DNA of 64,000 nucleotides from Lepas anatifera (GCA_034440635.1 JAOTON010002243.1:350501-414500); one strand, 5' to 3'. Positions 25,208-37,720 are shown, counted from the stretch's first letter. Notes: generated by a model not told the origin, from the letters alone. Numbers and translations: made by a program.

Positions 25208-25370
25208 CCTCCGTCCTCATCTGCAGCTCCCCTTCTGCAGATCTTCAGATGCAGAACGGACGGACACCTGGAGACGTCCGTCCTCATCTGCAGCTCCCCT
25301 TCTGCAGATCTTCAGATGCAGATGAGGACGGACATCTGGAGATATCCGTCCTCATCTGCAGCTCCCTTGC
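25208..25370. repeat. 67-68 bp tandem repeat with internal palindromes
   Basis: About 2.3 units of a 67-68 bp period starting CCGTCCTCATCTGCAG. Each unit also folds back, since GATGAGGACGGA and TCCGTCCTCATC alternate, so the array can form several stem-loops. Confidence 0.8.
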
Positions 25371-27239
25371 TCCTAATGGTAAACAAGTTTCTCCAAGCCG
25401 GAATATTTTCTGAACGCATTTCCCAGCAAGATCTTGTAGACAACTGTCATATTTAAACTTTGCAGACTGATGAGAGACGGTTTGGGCATCCACGAATAAT
25501 AACTACCTACCTACAGCCCCAGACATCGACATACATTGTTGATGAACCGGAAAAAATACTTAAGGAATAAGCCACTTCACTGCAAAAAGGATGCTATATG
25601 AAAAATCTGTAGTTAATAGCATAAATGCAGCCGTGAAAGTGTGAGAGCACATGAAGAAGCCACAACGATAGCATGCGGCTCCTTCTTATTTTGTTTGAGG
25701 AAAACAGCGGCACCAGCTGCAGCCGCATATAGTGTAGCATTGTAGGAAAATACGCGGCCAACATAACTTCTAGAATATCTTAGTATAATACGCTAAAACT
25801 GGTACCATACTACGACTTTATAATGTTCGGTTATGTAGCTTTAAAGTGCCCATCTCGTCAAATGTCCTGGTCTTGCACAGTTCTCACTCGCTAAAAAATC
25901 GAAGACAGGTCATGGCCCCCCTCGTCAGAAATCGTCTGAAAAAGTAAAAAATCCCAGACCCCTCCCCATCGGTCACAGACGTCATATGTCAACAGCCCTT
26001 ATCTGTTCACATGTTTTCTGCCTTGCGAGGTATTTTTTCACCTGTGCTTCTTGAGGACTAATTATACGAATAGTTCTAAATTTTTTTGTTCAGCTTTCAT
26101 TTCTCTCTGTACGGTGAAATCTCTTTCGTGGAAATATATTTGGATGGCTTTGCATCGACATAGAAATAATTTGTTTAGCCACAACCTTACATCACAAAAC
26201 CAGGAAAAGCTCTTTTATATTTTAATTTTTTGAGTTTTTTTGTAAATTTGAGCTAAATCAATTGCCTTATTGATACAGAAAATATAACAAAATGGTATTT
26301 TTCTATAAGTATGTCAAATAGGTCGGGATGTTTCAGGTGGTTTGTGAAAAGATGTGCTTCCTGCTTTCCAACACCGGTTTTGTCCGCCCAAAAACGCAGC
26401 AAGGGTCAGACTAATGTAATGCCTGTCGAAAAACACGCTAGTCTGGATGGCTTTGACCTATTGAGAATATGACATGGGCCGTGACCACAGATGACCTTAA
26501 GTGACCCCATTGACCACATTAATATGTCCGATACTATGACGAGAAAATGGCATGCCTTTGGGTACAGTGCATTGAAATGGGTGCCTAGCACTTACCTTTG
26601 TCCTTTTCTGATGTATGATCTGCTCAAGGTCAATCAAGGTCATGGCCGAGGGTGGTTCAATATCATTAAGTCATGAAAATCATTGAAAGGTAAAGGTAAG
26701 GTACTAAACTGATAAACCTTTAATAGCTTGTGTGCAAAAAGTTATCAAAGGTCAGAAACCACATCAAAGGGTAAGCAAGGTCAATGATCTGAAATGGACT
26801 TCACCAGTGAATGTTACACATATGGCACGATATGTAACAATACATAAATGTATTGTCATTTGCTGACAGGCTAATAACATCAATGAGCATTGCATGGTAG
26901 GACGAAATGAGAAGCTTCATGGAAGTAGCTTATGTCACTTATGTCCGCACAAAAGACAATCACGAGAGGATGCAGGGCAGAATAATGAGACTAATTTTGT
27001 GATAATTCAGCCAAATTTTAGGACTAAAGAATACGCCAAACAATGCCTACTGACTGAACGTTCATTACATATACCACGTAGTTCTAATACGGTATGCGAC
27101 CGGAAATCTTCAAAATAAGGACACGGTGACTGAAATATGCATGTGAGTCGTCACTTATTTCCTGGCACCCATAATAAAATGCGTGTAGGTACAGACATTT
27201 TTCACTTCGTGCTTTAGGTATCTAACGCAGGCACATCAC

Positions 27240-27603
27240 TTCTTGAAGATTTTCACACGACAGCCAATGTCAGCTAACAGCTCATGTACGGTCAAAGCCC
27301 TGGCATCCACAGGTGCAAACTTATCAAGCCCTTGCTTTCCCTGTACCAAAAGTGCTCAAGCAAAGCGCTCTTGGAGCTCGGCTGCAACATCTTTCACCCC
27401 TTTTGAGCTTACGGAAATATTCTTCATGACACTGACAAACTTTTTGTCCAGATTGTCGTATGGGGCCTCCACTGTTAGGAAATTGTGTAAGGTAGCAAAG
27501 AAATGTCACTCAATGGGATTTCCAAAATCAACCTCATGACAGCACACATTGCCTAAATTTTTCTGTTCTTATATTGCGCCGCACAGGCATCGCTAAAGTA
27601 GCA
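27240..27603 (-). pseudogene. decayed TE-like ORF, C-terminal fragment
   Basis: Immediately after the hAT target duplication, the minus strand reads YFSDACAAQYKNRK, a stop, a frameshift, then CHEVDFGNPIE-stop-HFFATL. This follows the family motif FSDGAAAQYKNRK...DFG---EWHFFAT closely; the stop replaces the expected Trp. The downstream LTVEAPYDNLDKKFVSVMKN is less recognisable. Spaced aspartates in FSEN, FSDA and similar motifs hint at a DDE-type transposase, which is inference only. Confidence 0.65.
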
Positions 27604-27779
27604 TATATACACATAGGCGTAGGAACCAGGGGGGCCAGGGGGCCACTGGCCCGCCCGTTTTTCAGTGATGGGCCCCCGCAACGGAGATAAGAATATCAAG
27701 AACTGTAATATCAAGCAAGAAACTCTAACTGGCCCGATAGCTTGCCCCGGAACTCCGTTAAACTTACCTGTACCCCTAA

Positions 27780-28360
27780 ACTAAGTTGAGGTCCTATGAG
27801 TCGATTTTAAGGTCCCCTGAGCTTCTGGGGGCCCCTGAACTGGTCTCTGATGCCATACGAGCTAATCTGGGCCCCTTGAGCTGAACTGAGCGCCCCTGAG
27901 GTGGTTTAGGCAGCATGAACTGTTCTAGGATGCCTAAACTGAGCTAGGAGCCGTGACCTTGAACAGGGCCCCGTGAGTTGGCCAGAACCTATATCCACCG
28001 ACCTGGGGGGCCCCTGAGCTGAGCTGGGACCGTAAAGTTAATATTGTCCCTTGAGCTAATCTGGATCCCCTGTGATGCACAGAAGACCCTAAACTTAGTC
28101 CCCTGCACAGGAATAGGGCCCCTGCTTTGAAATTTGGTTATAAGCTTTAATTGAAACACTGGACTGTTCTGAAACCCTAAATATGCCGGCAAGGGGCCCC
28201 TGGATGATCCAGGCCCTTAAGCTTATCTGGTCATCAGAGCTAATATGGGCTTCTGTGTTGAACTCAGGGCCCCTGAGATGGTCTGGGACCCCTATAAGGC
28301 TTTACAGCCACTGACCTGGCGGCCGTGAGCTTGAATGGGCCCCTTGAGATGTTCTGACAG
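27780..28360. repeat. diverged minisatellite, GAGCTGATCTGGGGCCCC type, left flank
   Basis: Degenerate units such as CCCTGAGCTGAACTGGG recur about every 20-30 bp. They look like diverged relatives of the 28440-29990 array within the same hAT-like element. A TIR-like CAGTGGTGTAGCCAGGGG at 28358 suggests a further nested element starts there. Confidence 0.65.
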
Positions 28361-28439
28361 TGGTGTAGCCAGGGGAGGGGGGTCCCTGGGGTCCACGGAC
28401 CCCTTGGGCTGACCTTATGCACTAAAAACTCAAAATTGA

Positions 28440-29990
28440 TCTCGGGGGCCTCTGAGCTTGGTCTCGGTGGGGGTGGGGCCTCCCGAGCTTGGTCTCAGGA
28501 AGCCCCCGATAATCGGTATCGAGGGCTCCAGAGTACCGAATATTGATCTTGGGGGACCCCTGTGCTCAGTCTCAGGGGGTCCCGAGCTTGGCCTCAGGAC
28601 CCCCGAGCTTGGTCTCAGGGCCCCTCCTCCCCGAGCTCGGTCTCACGGGCCTTTCGATTTTGGTCTCAGGGGCCCCGAGCTTGGTGTCTGGGGGCCCTCT
28701 GAACTTGGTCTCAGGGAGCTCCCGAGCTTGGTCTCAGGGGGCCTTTCGAGTTTGGTCTCAGGGCCCCCGAGCTTGGTCTCAGGGGCCCCCCGAGCTTGGT
28801 GTCAGGGAGCCCTCCGAGCTTGGTCTCAGATAGCCCCCGAGCTTGGTCTCAGGGCCCCCGAGCTTGGTCTCAGGGATGTCACCAAGCTTGGTCTCAGGCC
28901 CCCCTCTCCCCGAGCTTAGTGTCAGGGGCCCTCGAGCTTGGTCTCAGGGGGCATCCGAGGGCATCTGATGCATAAGGCTGACCGTATGCACTGGAAAACA
29001 CGAGCATTGGTCTCGGGGGCCATGATCTTGGTCTCAGGGGGCCACCGAGCTTGGTCTCAGCGCCCCCGAGCTTTGTCTCAGGGGCCCCGAGCTCGGTGTC
29101 AGGGGCCCTCCGAGCTTGGTCTCAGGGAACGCCCGAGCTTGGTCTCAGGGGACCCCCGAGCTTGGTCTCAGGAGCCCCTGATCATCGGTATCGAGGGCTC
29201 CAGAGTACCGAACATTGATCTCGGGGGCCCCTGAGCTCGGACTCACGAACCTTTCGATCTTGGTCTCGCGGACCTTTCGATTTTGGTCTCAGGGTGCCCC
29301 AGAACTTTGTCTCAGGGCCCCCGAGCGTGGTCTCAGTGGATCCCTGAACTTGGACTCAGGGGCCCCGAGCTTGGTCTGACGGGTCTTCCGAGCTTGGTGT
29401 CAGGGGGCCCCCTGATCATCGGTATCGAGGGCTCTGAAATACCGAATATTGATCTCGGGGGCCCGTGAGCTTGGTCTCAGGGGCCGAGAGTTAATCTCAG
29501 GGTTCTGAGAGCAATTTCCAGAGGTGCTCCCGATTTTTGGTCTCACGGGCCCGGAGTTAGCCTTAGGCCCGCGAGAGCTAATCTGGAGCCTCCGAGAGTC
29601 AGTCTCAGGAACGCCAAAGACTCAGTCTCAGAGGTGATTCCACCCCCCCCTGGGTGTTTGTCTCAGGGGCGCCCTAGAGTAAGTCTCAGAGGGCTGTCGG
29701 AAGTCATTCCCAGGCCCCCTCCCCCACCCCAAAGACAGCCTCAGGGGACCCCAATAGCTAATCGGGATGGCCACGATAGTCAGTCTCAGCCCCCCCTCCA
29801 GAGCATATCTGGGGGCCCAATAATTAGTCTCAGAGGTGCTGCCGATAACTAATCTCAGGAGCCCCGAGAGATTCTCAGGGGCCCCCAGTTTTGATCAAGA
29901 GGCACCGTGAATCAGTCTCAGAGACCCCTTGAGATATAATCGGGAGAGCGGCCGAAAATTAGCTTTGAGAGTGCCGCCAAGTGTTGGTCT
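28440..29990. repeat. GC-rich minisatellite, unit around CCCCGAGCTTGGTCTCAGGG
   Basis: More than forty degenerate units of about 20-25 bp, core GAGCTTGGTCTCAGG with variable runs of G and C between cores. Units degrade toward both ends into GAGCTGAACTGG-like and GAGAGTCAGTCTCAG-like versions. A higher-order block recurs at about 28505, 29165 and 29410 (ATCGGTATCGAGGGCTC followed by a CCGAATATTGATCT-like run). Long frames through it (ELGLRAP or SLVSGAP repeats) reflect the repeat period and are not evidence of a protein. Confidence 0.9.
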
Positions 29991-30899
29991 TAGGTGGCTC
30001 CAGAGCTCAAATAAAAATTTTCAAAACCTTTTGCCTCGGAAAAAATGTACCTACCCCTATTGCGTACTAAAGAAGGACAAAACATGTCGATCAGGCACCA
30101 TTATCGAAGGAAAGGGAAACATTAATCTAATTTTGTCATAAGAGCAATAAGGGCTAGTCAATTTTTAATCTAGTAGCTTAACACCAATAAATACATTCCT
30201 AAATATTCTGAAATAAACAACTTTCCAATATTTTCGTAGGAAACCAGACAAACTAGGGTAATGACAGAAATTGATGAGCATAATCCCAAAAAGAAAAATA
30301 GGTATGAAAGGTTGAAAATAACAATAACAGAGTGAGCCAAGGCGATAGATATCTTGGGCGCCTTTTGTCTTGGTAATTTGCTCGTTTACAAGATAGCAAG
30401 GGTAAGAAAGTAGCTGGATCTCAACAGGATCTGTCGACGGAATAGAGGTTATGTAACGTTCAGGACACTCCCATACTGCTTGTATCTTTATTCGTTTTTT
30501 CGTTTCTTTGGAAATTTCCTGATTAAAGAGTTCATGAATTCGACACCGAGAAATAATTGCTAGTCATTTCCCGTAGATCATTTCTTCGTACTCAAAACGA
30601 CTGACCTCCAATAACTTCATGTCTGATTACCCGAGTGAATTGAGGTAGATTCAGGTTTAACATTATGCGCGCATCAACATTGAACTTCCCGAAATATGGC
30701 TCAAAGCTGTTATTATAGCCACGCTACCATATAAGTTATGGGCCATCCTTAATATTTGGTGACCTTAGTTTACCAACACTTGGTCGGATCGAAAATCCAA
30801 GCTATAAACAAAATAAGAATGAATGCTTAAAAAGCCATAACAAAATTTCCTTCGTGTGAATGTTACAATGTTAAAATACTATACAAAAGATATAGGGGA

Positions 30900-31500
30900 T
30901 GGGCCCGGTTATTAAGGGAACCCCGGCCTGGGGCCCCCCGACGGTAGTCGGACCCCTAAGCCTAGCTGGGGCCCTGAGCTAATCTGGGTACCGCTGTGCT
31001 TAACTAGGGCCTCTGATCTGGTATGGGGGCCCTGAACTCTTGAGTCCCTGGGCTAAGCTGGGGCCGTGAGCTTGAATGGAGCCCCTGGGCTGGTATGAGA
31101 GGGGACGCTATATCAACCGATCTGGGCCCCTGAGCTGAGCTGGCCTGTACTGCACAAGAGCCCTGAGCTGGTCTGGGGCCTCTGAACTGTTCTACCATCA
31201 ATGAGCTAAACTGGGATCCGTGAGCTTGAACAAGTCCCTTGAGCTGTTTTGAGACCCTACATAAGTCGACCTGGGGACCTCCGAGCTGAACCGGGCCCCT
31301 AAGCTAATCTGGCACCCTGTGCGAATCTGGAGCTTCACTGTGATGAGCTTCTAGGGGTGCTGTGCTTATGTAGGGTCCCTTGATAAGCTGGTCCCGAAGC
31401 TAATGCATTGGTCTGGGCCCTTGAGCTGACTTATCTGGGTTCCTGAGCCATGGTCTGGACTTTGGGGCCCTCCGAGATAATTTGGCGGCCCCTGGGCGGC
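30900..31500. repeat. diverged minisatellite, GAGCTGATCTGGGGCCCC type, right flank
   Basis: The same degenerate CCTGAGCTGAGCTGGG family as 27780-28360, separated from the main array by about 900 bp of AT-rich sequence. It ends at a CATAGGCATAGGAACCAGGGG motif (31500) that repeats the element's left terminus. Confidence 0.65.
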
Positions 31501-31863
31501 ATAGGCATAGGAACCAGGGGTCAGGGGATACTGCCCCCACCCCTTTTGAGGTGGGCCCCGCAACGAATATACAAATATCAGCAACTGTAATATAGAACAA
31601 TAAACCCAAACGGTCCCGATAGCTTGTCTGGGAACCTTCAAGTTCGATAGTTCGCTGCCTGCAAGCCCCTGGAGGAGGAGCGCTTCTTAACAAAGCCAAG
31701 GAACCTACTACCCGAGTGTTTCCAAATGAGTCCCGAGAACTGGGCCCAATCAAACTCCATTCCATATCAATCCCAACACAAAATATGAATCGGACACGGA
31801 CCCTGCACTAAATGCCGAGCAACAGTCGTCCCTGAGCCATCGAAAGGCGCGACGTCTTTCGAT

Positions 31864-32011
31864 GCCAGGGTTATATGGCGTCGCCAACTCTTTCCCTGTT
31901 GGAGGGGTTTCTTGGAAGTCAAATTGCTCCTTGCACAAGGAATCTGCCCTGCCTTAAACCCGAGTTGGTCGCGTGGAAAGCAGGGCTGCTAACCACTATA
32001 ACACCATGCCC
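31864..32011 (-). mobile_element. tRNA-derived SINE, truncated copy
   Basis: Shares ATATGGCGTCGCCAACTC and TCCCTGTTGGA with the main SINE family, plus the tRNA-like end GCTAACCACTATAACACC. The AT-rich tail and a clear duplication are missing. Confidence 0.7.
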
Positions 32012-32689
32012 ACACCTCCTCGGCATCACAAAGCTGGCCATCAAGTACCAACATTGCACTTGCAGTCATGCTGGAACTCTGCATTTTAAGCATCGAAATA
32101 TAGCTAGGCGTATTTATTGTGATCAACCTTTACCTAAATCAATCTCTAATGATGGAAAGAATATATCCGTAATAACCTACATAAATGTTCCCATTTTCGT
32201 CATTAAATAAGCAAATACAAGTTGATTAGGCATAGCGAAGTGAGGCTATTTGGTATCAAAGCATTGTCTGTAGTTTTCTAAGCAGTTCTTAATTTTGTAA
32301 ATGTAATGAAAAGGGCCTAAACATCTGTAAATATAAAAAACGCGCTCGTGGTAAAAAAATGATTGAAATCCTCCAAAAAAGCTTAAAAATGTAGTTCGTA
32401 TTTGAAAAGGGTCTAGGTAAAAAACCAAAACATGTTTTTTGGCGTTTTACTATGATTTATTACATCATAATAGGTACAACTCGAAATCAGAGGGAAAAAT
32501 TAAACTTCTCAATTTTCCATATATTGACATTCTTGTGTGCATGCATGCCTTATTACACTAAACGAGCTATCTAAAATTTTTAAAATTATAGGCCCCCGTG
32601 GACTGGGGCCTCCCTTGAGGTGGCCCCCTCTAAGGTTGGCCCCCCTACTTTTCAAACTGTTCCTACGCCCCTGTATATACATGATGTAC

Positions 32690-33020
32690 ATATATACATG
32701 TTCTTGATGCTGGGTACGAGAATGCACCACTCCAGAATGAGTCATTTTGGGGAAAGCGTGCACCACGCTCGTGTAACACTGTTCGAGATAAAGCAAAAGC
32801 TCAGATGATATGAACCACCATATTCTCTCCAATAAGCCACAAAATGATGAAGTGTGTGCACTGGGATGATTTCTCGTAAAAGCCTTGTGGTGCATCCTGA
32901 ACGCAAAAAGAAAAGTTTTCAGAGAACCCTCCCTGTACCACTACCTCTCCATCCTCAGTGGTGGCCTTCACCGTAGTGAAATACTCCGCTTGATATTTGG
33001 ATATAAAATGGTGTTTCGTG
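32690..33020 (-). pseudogene. decayed TE-like ORF, central fragment
   Basis: The minus strand reads KHHFISKYQAEYFTTVKA, then EDGEVVVQGGFSENFSFCVQ and DAPQGFYEKSSQCT. The same uncharacterised family has a GDF-ENYSF-VQDE-Q-FHWNN-Q motif at this point. A following LYLEQCYTSVVHAF also fits, but only after a frame change. The hAT-like element 27612-32673 is inserted just downstream, which explains the distance to the C-terminal fragment. Confidence 0.65.
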
Positions 33021-33442
33021 AGCTTCGCTATATGCTGGTTTAGGGCAAGATTCCTTTACTTTATAAGGTTAGCCAATTAGGGAATTTTAGGTGCCCCAGT
33101 CGACGTCATCACGTGGCAGCAAATATGGCATCATTTTTATCGCGACATTTTAAGCGCAAACAATACTTTTAAAAATGTATCAAATCAATAACTTTATGCA
33201 AAAGAAGAAGGATGGTAATCGTTAATGGATATATGAATCGTGGATTTGCTTATATTTGTTACAAATATAAATCCAGGTAAAATAGTTGTAAGATAAAATG
33301 TGAAGCAGTTGACAATTCCATTTATATATCGATATCAAGACATTTCTCCGCGTCCCCAGTCCCCACTTATACTACTGAATTCAGAAATGGTACAAGTAAT
33401 GTATGCAACAAGGAAAATAACAATTAACGATACAAATCATCA

Positions 33443-34364
33443 GTGAATAAGGACCTGAAGGACCTGCAGGACTGCTTAGGGACCGTTACCTATATTCTAA
33501 CAAGCCGTCTGCCCCAGAACCGCCTTGAGGTTTTCTTCAGCCTACTTCCTAGTGGCGGTGGTGCTAACACCAACCCCACTCCTACCGAAGCCAAGAATCG
33601 CCTCCGACTCCTGATTCTCCTAGTGATGACCCGCTGTAGCAGCGATCTGCTCGGGGGGATCAGAAGGGGCTAAAACGACGAGGAAGGGGGCAAACTTGAG
33701 CAGGATCTTCAGGTCCTAGAAATCCTGGAGACCGACCTGCGCAACAGCGAGTCAGGCGGCAACAGTGAAGATGATGGCATCTCCGAAGTTGCTGCTATCC
33801 TGTCAGAAGTGCAGGCAGGATATCCAGTGCGCTGCGGATAGAGAAACCAGCGTATCCAGCAACGGAGAGGTCGCTGGGCTACCTGGCCGTATACGTAGCC
33901 CGGAGGGTGACTCTAGCTTGGGCACGCTGAGCACGCTGAGGGCGTTCCACTGGCGGCGCTGTGGACACAGCTGAACAACTTCGGCGGCCTCACCTTTCCA
34001 ACTTCGACCTTCCTCTCCAAGTTTAAGCAGTTCGAGCAAAAATTCTACACCTACCATGCCATTCCATTCACCCGGATACTCCGAGACACCAACCGGGGGT
34101 GTTCTCTGCATTTATACAAGCTGAAGAGCAAGCATACCGACCTCTCCGAACCCGTACTTCGGTACTTCGCTCGTACCCGAACATTTACCTGCCTTAGGCA
34201 CATGAACACCTCTAGACGGCTGGAAACGATTCAGTGCAGAGAACCGCAAAAGCGGAAGTCATTCGCACAGTGGGTGTTCTTTGTTCACAGAATGTCATTG
34301 ACGCAGCAACACACCTATAGGAGATTGTGTGCCGTTAAAAAAGCGGTCGAAATTGTTTTCTAAG
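33443..34364 (+). pseudogene. P-element-like transposase remnant
   Basis: The plus strand reads YILTSRLPQNRLEVFFSLL then GGGANTNPTPTEAKNRLRLL. P-element and THAP9-type transposases carry TSRLNQD-LENFFS and a GG-N-NP-P-EF--RLR segment near the C-terminus. After stops and frame shifts, FGGLTFPTSTFLSKFKQFE follows, matching the RGGLT-PS segment further C-terminal. No THAP zinc finger or terminal repeats were found, so this is a C-terminal relic. Confidence 0.75.
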
Positions 34365-34513
34365 GCCGCATCTTTCTCCGCCAGGTTTTGGGTATTGCTT
34401 TTTAGGGGCTGCGAGGTGTATTTTTGGGTTTGTATGTTATTTTATTGTTGTTGTAATTGTTGTATTAAAAATCAAAGTGAAATATGAAATATTACTTACT
34501 TTATATTTCTCTT

Positions 34514-34771
34514 CATTAGCGGACGCAGGGGAGGGGGCTATTCCGGCCATGGTCCCACCCCCAAAAGCCGAAGAAATTTTAAAAAAGGCGTTTACACTAA
34601 GTCTATCGAGCAAAAAATCTTCGCTACCCCCCCCCCAGAAGAGCGATCATGCACTTGGAGAGATAGCTTATACTTGGCTTGTCGAGCACCTAAATCGCAT
34701 GTCCGCCCTCCCCCAGGAGGAGAGGCAGATATGGGTTTGGCCCCCAAAACTCGGGTCTGCGTCCGCCCCTG
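34514..34771. mobile_element. hAT-type MITE
   Basis: CATTAGCGGACGCAG at the left and CTGCGTCCGCCCCTG at the right are inverted repeats around 258 bp. Flanking octamers TTTCTCTT and TTTCTATC agree at six positions. The interior is inverted relative to the 39004-39300 copy. Confidence 0.75.
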
Positions 34772-36239
34772 TTTCTATCAACTCTTAACTTGACAAAGAA
34801 GCGTGTTCGAAATATTGTTTATTGTTTTGGACTCTTGGCCCGTTTTCTTTAATATGTAGAATGAATGTAAGTAGAAATATATTCGAAATCGAAGTCTATT
34901 CGAAATCATCCATTCTGGAATTGGGGTACATTTGTATACCTATTCAAAATTGATTCGTATGGCTGTTTCAAATATTTGCAAAAAAACTGAACCTTCCTTC
35001 AAATCCCAATCCTAAGGAGCGCTGGCAAAGCGTACGGCGTAACCAAGACGATGCTTGTTTGCCCCAGGTGACGTCATCGGCAGACAGACTCAGCAGTCGT
35101 TGACCCCCCCTGGGTTTAGGGTCCTCAAGCACTTTTCTTTGTCTCTACAAATTCCTTTAACACACGCAGTGGATAGGGGTCTGGAGTCGACGTGTGGTTA
35201 AGGGAGTCCTTAAGTGCCCCCCTTGAGGTCTCGGAAACCAAGAGGGCTAGCACAACGGTAGTTCAGGTGTGTGTGTGTGGGGGCGATGGTGAATTTTACC
35301 GGATTTATTGGCCTGGGCCACTATCTTCAAAGCTAGACGAAGTCGTAAAGATCAAATCTGGGCCCGGCTGAATACCTGAAGCCAATTTCATCAACATCGT
35401 GGTAAATAGTATGAACTATTTACCACAACACTTCGAATGAACTAATAACTATTTACCTCAGTTTCATAAATCGAAGGCGAGCTACGCACTTAATTTGAAA
35501 GCTAGGTTGTTGATTTTGCCGATCGTAGTAAATAAAGCTTGCGTCAGCTGACTGAAGCACAAGAGTATTTTCAATTCTTTAAAACTATGACATAATAACT
35601 GACTTAAAATCCGCTATTAAATCAATTATTATTGTTTTTAATTTAATTTTAACGGGTTAATAGCCCAGTACACGGAAAAACTCTCAGATTTCAATGTGTT
35701 TTCCTTCACTTCTTGTTTTTGAAAAAGACTGCTGCGTACCTAATCGAACAAGTGGATTCAGGGTCCGATCTAAGGGGGTGGGAGAGGCGTTTTCGCTGTA
35801 TCTTCCTATTTGTGCCAATTTCCTTAAAAAAACTTGTTTTCACAATTTTGGGGTAAGTTGCGACTTCTTCCTCCCTCCCTTCCCCCGTCACCACCACCAG
35901 CTCAGGTCCCCGTGTGCCTCGGCATGGGCGGATCCGGGATTTTCTCAAGGGGGCAGGACAGATGTTAGCCTCAGATGTTCCCATTTTTAGGGCCCGCTTA
36001 GGGCCTGGGCTCCACCTTTTTTCATTCAATGAGCGTGAAACCTCTCAAAACTGAAAAAATAGATGCAGTGACGATTCCAATTTTTTAAAGGGGTAGTGAT
36101 AGGGGTGCATCCAAGAAGAGGGGGAGGCTAGTAGGGACGCCCCCTTGGGCTGAGCCTAAGCACTGTACAGAAACGGCAGCCAGAGGAGTCAAAGAAAGAC
36201 TCCGCAGGGGGCCCAGTGATGGCCGATAATCATTCTAAA

Positions 36240-37720
36240 AGTTGATTTGAGGAACTTTACCACGACTCCAATGAGGAGCTCGGGGCCCTCATACTCTAAC
36301 TGGGGGCTACTTGAGTTTATGTCAAAGACCCCAAGAGTTTTTCTCAGTTTTACCCCCAGTGTTGATTACGCAAGCCCCCAGAGTTGGCCTCGGGGCCCCC
36401 AAGTGTTGGTCTCAGAGGCACCAGAGTTTGCTGCTTCGGGGGCCCCAAGGCTGTTCTCGGGGGCGCCAATTGTTAGTCTTATTGGACTTGAACTTGCCCC
36501 CTGCGCTGATCGCTGAGCAGATATACTGCCTCCTGAACTTAACTAATGCCCCCTGAGTCGATTTGGTGCCTGCTGAGTCATCAGTGTGTCTCCTGAGCCC
36601 ATCTTATTCCCTCTGAGCTAGTCTGGTGCACCATGGCTAATATAATAATAATAATAATTATTGGGGCTTATCGACGCACCAACTGCCAGGGTCATATGGC
36701 GTCGCCAACTCTTTCCCTGTTGGAAGGGTTTCTCGGGAGCCAGCTTGCTCCTTGTTCAGGGAAGCCGCCGGGCCTTGAACCCGGGTCGGCCGAGTGGGAG
36801 CCAGCAGTGCTGACCACTCCACTACCGCGCCCCCCATGGCTAATATGGTGCCCTTTAACCTGACCCGGGCCTCTTGGGTTCATTACGTGATTTCCTGAGC
36901 AGCTCCCAGGCCCTAAGCTGAGCTGGGCCCACAGGGGTTGGTGAGGGCCCCTGAGATGGTATGGGGCTCCTGAGCTGATTAAGTGCCTCCTGACTTGATC
37001 TGGTATTCCCGAGCTGATCTGGGCCCCGAGCTGGTCGGGGACCACTGATCTGATTGTTTGTCCCCGAGGCTGATCTGGTGCCCTATGGGCCGATCTGGTG
37101 TCCACTGAGCAGCTCTGGGGCTCTTGAATTGCTTAGGCCCCGAACTAGTGAGGGATTCCTGAGCTGAATTAGTGCCCCTGACTTGATCTTGCCCCCTGAC
37201 CTAATTTGAGGCCCCTGAACTGATCTTGGGCCCCAAGAGCTGATCTGGGGCCCAAGAGCGGACCTAGGTTCTGAGGGTACCCTGAGCTGGTCTGGGCGAT
37301 GAGCTTGTGAGAGCCCCTTAAGTTGGCTTGAGGCCCCTGAGGTGATCTGGCGCCTTAAACTGTTCTGGGGCTTCTTGAACTGGTTTAAGCCCGTATGAGC
37401 CTATCTGTGGCCCATTGAGCTAGCCTAATGACCTCATCTCTGGGACCAATGAGCTAGTCTAGTCCCTGGGTGAAGCATGAGCTGCTCTGTGACCCTGATC
37501 TACATCAGGGGTCCCTGAGGTGGTTTTGAATAGACAGATAATAAGAACACAAGGCCAACTCCCATCATCTCGCGGCGGGGTCACTGAGCTAGTCTAGTCC
37601 CTGGAGGCACAACTGGGGGGGATGGGGAAGCTGCTCTGGAGGCCTCTGATCCACACTTGGGGGCCCCAGAGCTGATCTTGAATAGATGGGGAATAAGAAC
37701 ACAATGGAAACTCCCCTCGT
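36240..37720. repeat. second GC-rich minisatellite block
   Basis: Degenerate units with CCCCTGAGCTGATCTGGGGCC or GGGGGCCCCAGAGTTGGTCTC cores, clearly akin to the 27.6-31.5 kb arrays. A SINE interrupts it at 36644-36833. Near the right end a unit of about 150 bp, beginning GAGCTAGTCTAGTCCCTGG, is tandemly duplicated (around 37450 and 37590). Its element boundaries were not found. Confidence 0.8.
36644..36833 (-). mobile_element. tRNA-derived SINE, 13 bp TSD
   Basis: A full copy with a minus-strand tRNA-like head (GGTAGTGGAGTGGTCAGCA as A box, GGGTTCAAGGCC as B box) and a (TAA)n-type tail at the left. CCATGGCTAATAT is exactly repeated at 36631-36643 and 36834-36846. It inserted into the minisatellite block. 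Confidence 0.93.

Larger units (their letters stand above)
27612..32673. mobile_element. 5.06 kb hAT-like element filled with minisatellite
   Basis: The left end CATAGGCGTAGGAACC and right end GTTCCTACGCCCCTG are inverted repeats of hAT type. TATATACA occurs exactly outside both ends (27604-27611 and 32674-32681). Independent support: the sequence on either side belongs to one decayed ORF (FSENF fragment on the right, FSDACAAQYKN on the left), so the insertion point is consistent. The interior is GC-rich degenerate minisatellite, a SINE at 31864-32011 and AT-rich stretches. A second left-end-like motif at 31500 suggests a nested or duplicated copy. No transposase is visible. Confidence 0.8.

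Noticed and set aside
25208..25370. CRISPR-like array
   Set aside because: Only about 2.3 adjoining units with no distinct spacers, in a eukaryotic intron.
28458..29468. Repetitive protein (ELGLRAP or SLVSGAP repeats) in long open frames
   Set aside because: Frames follow the minisatellite period in more than one phase, with no start context, splice logic or conserved domain.
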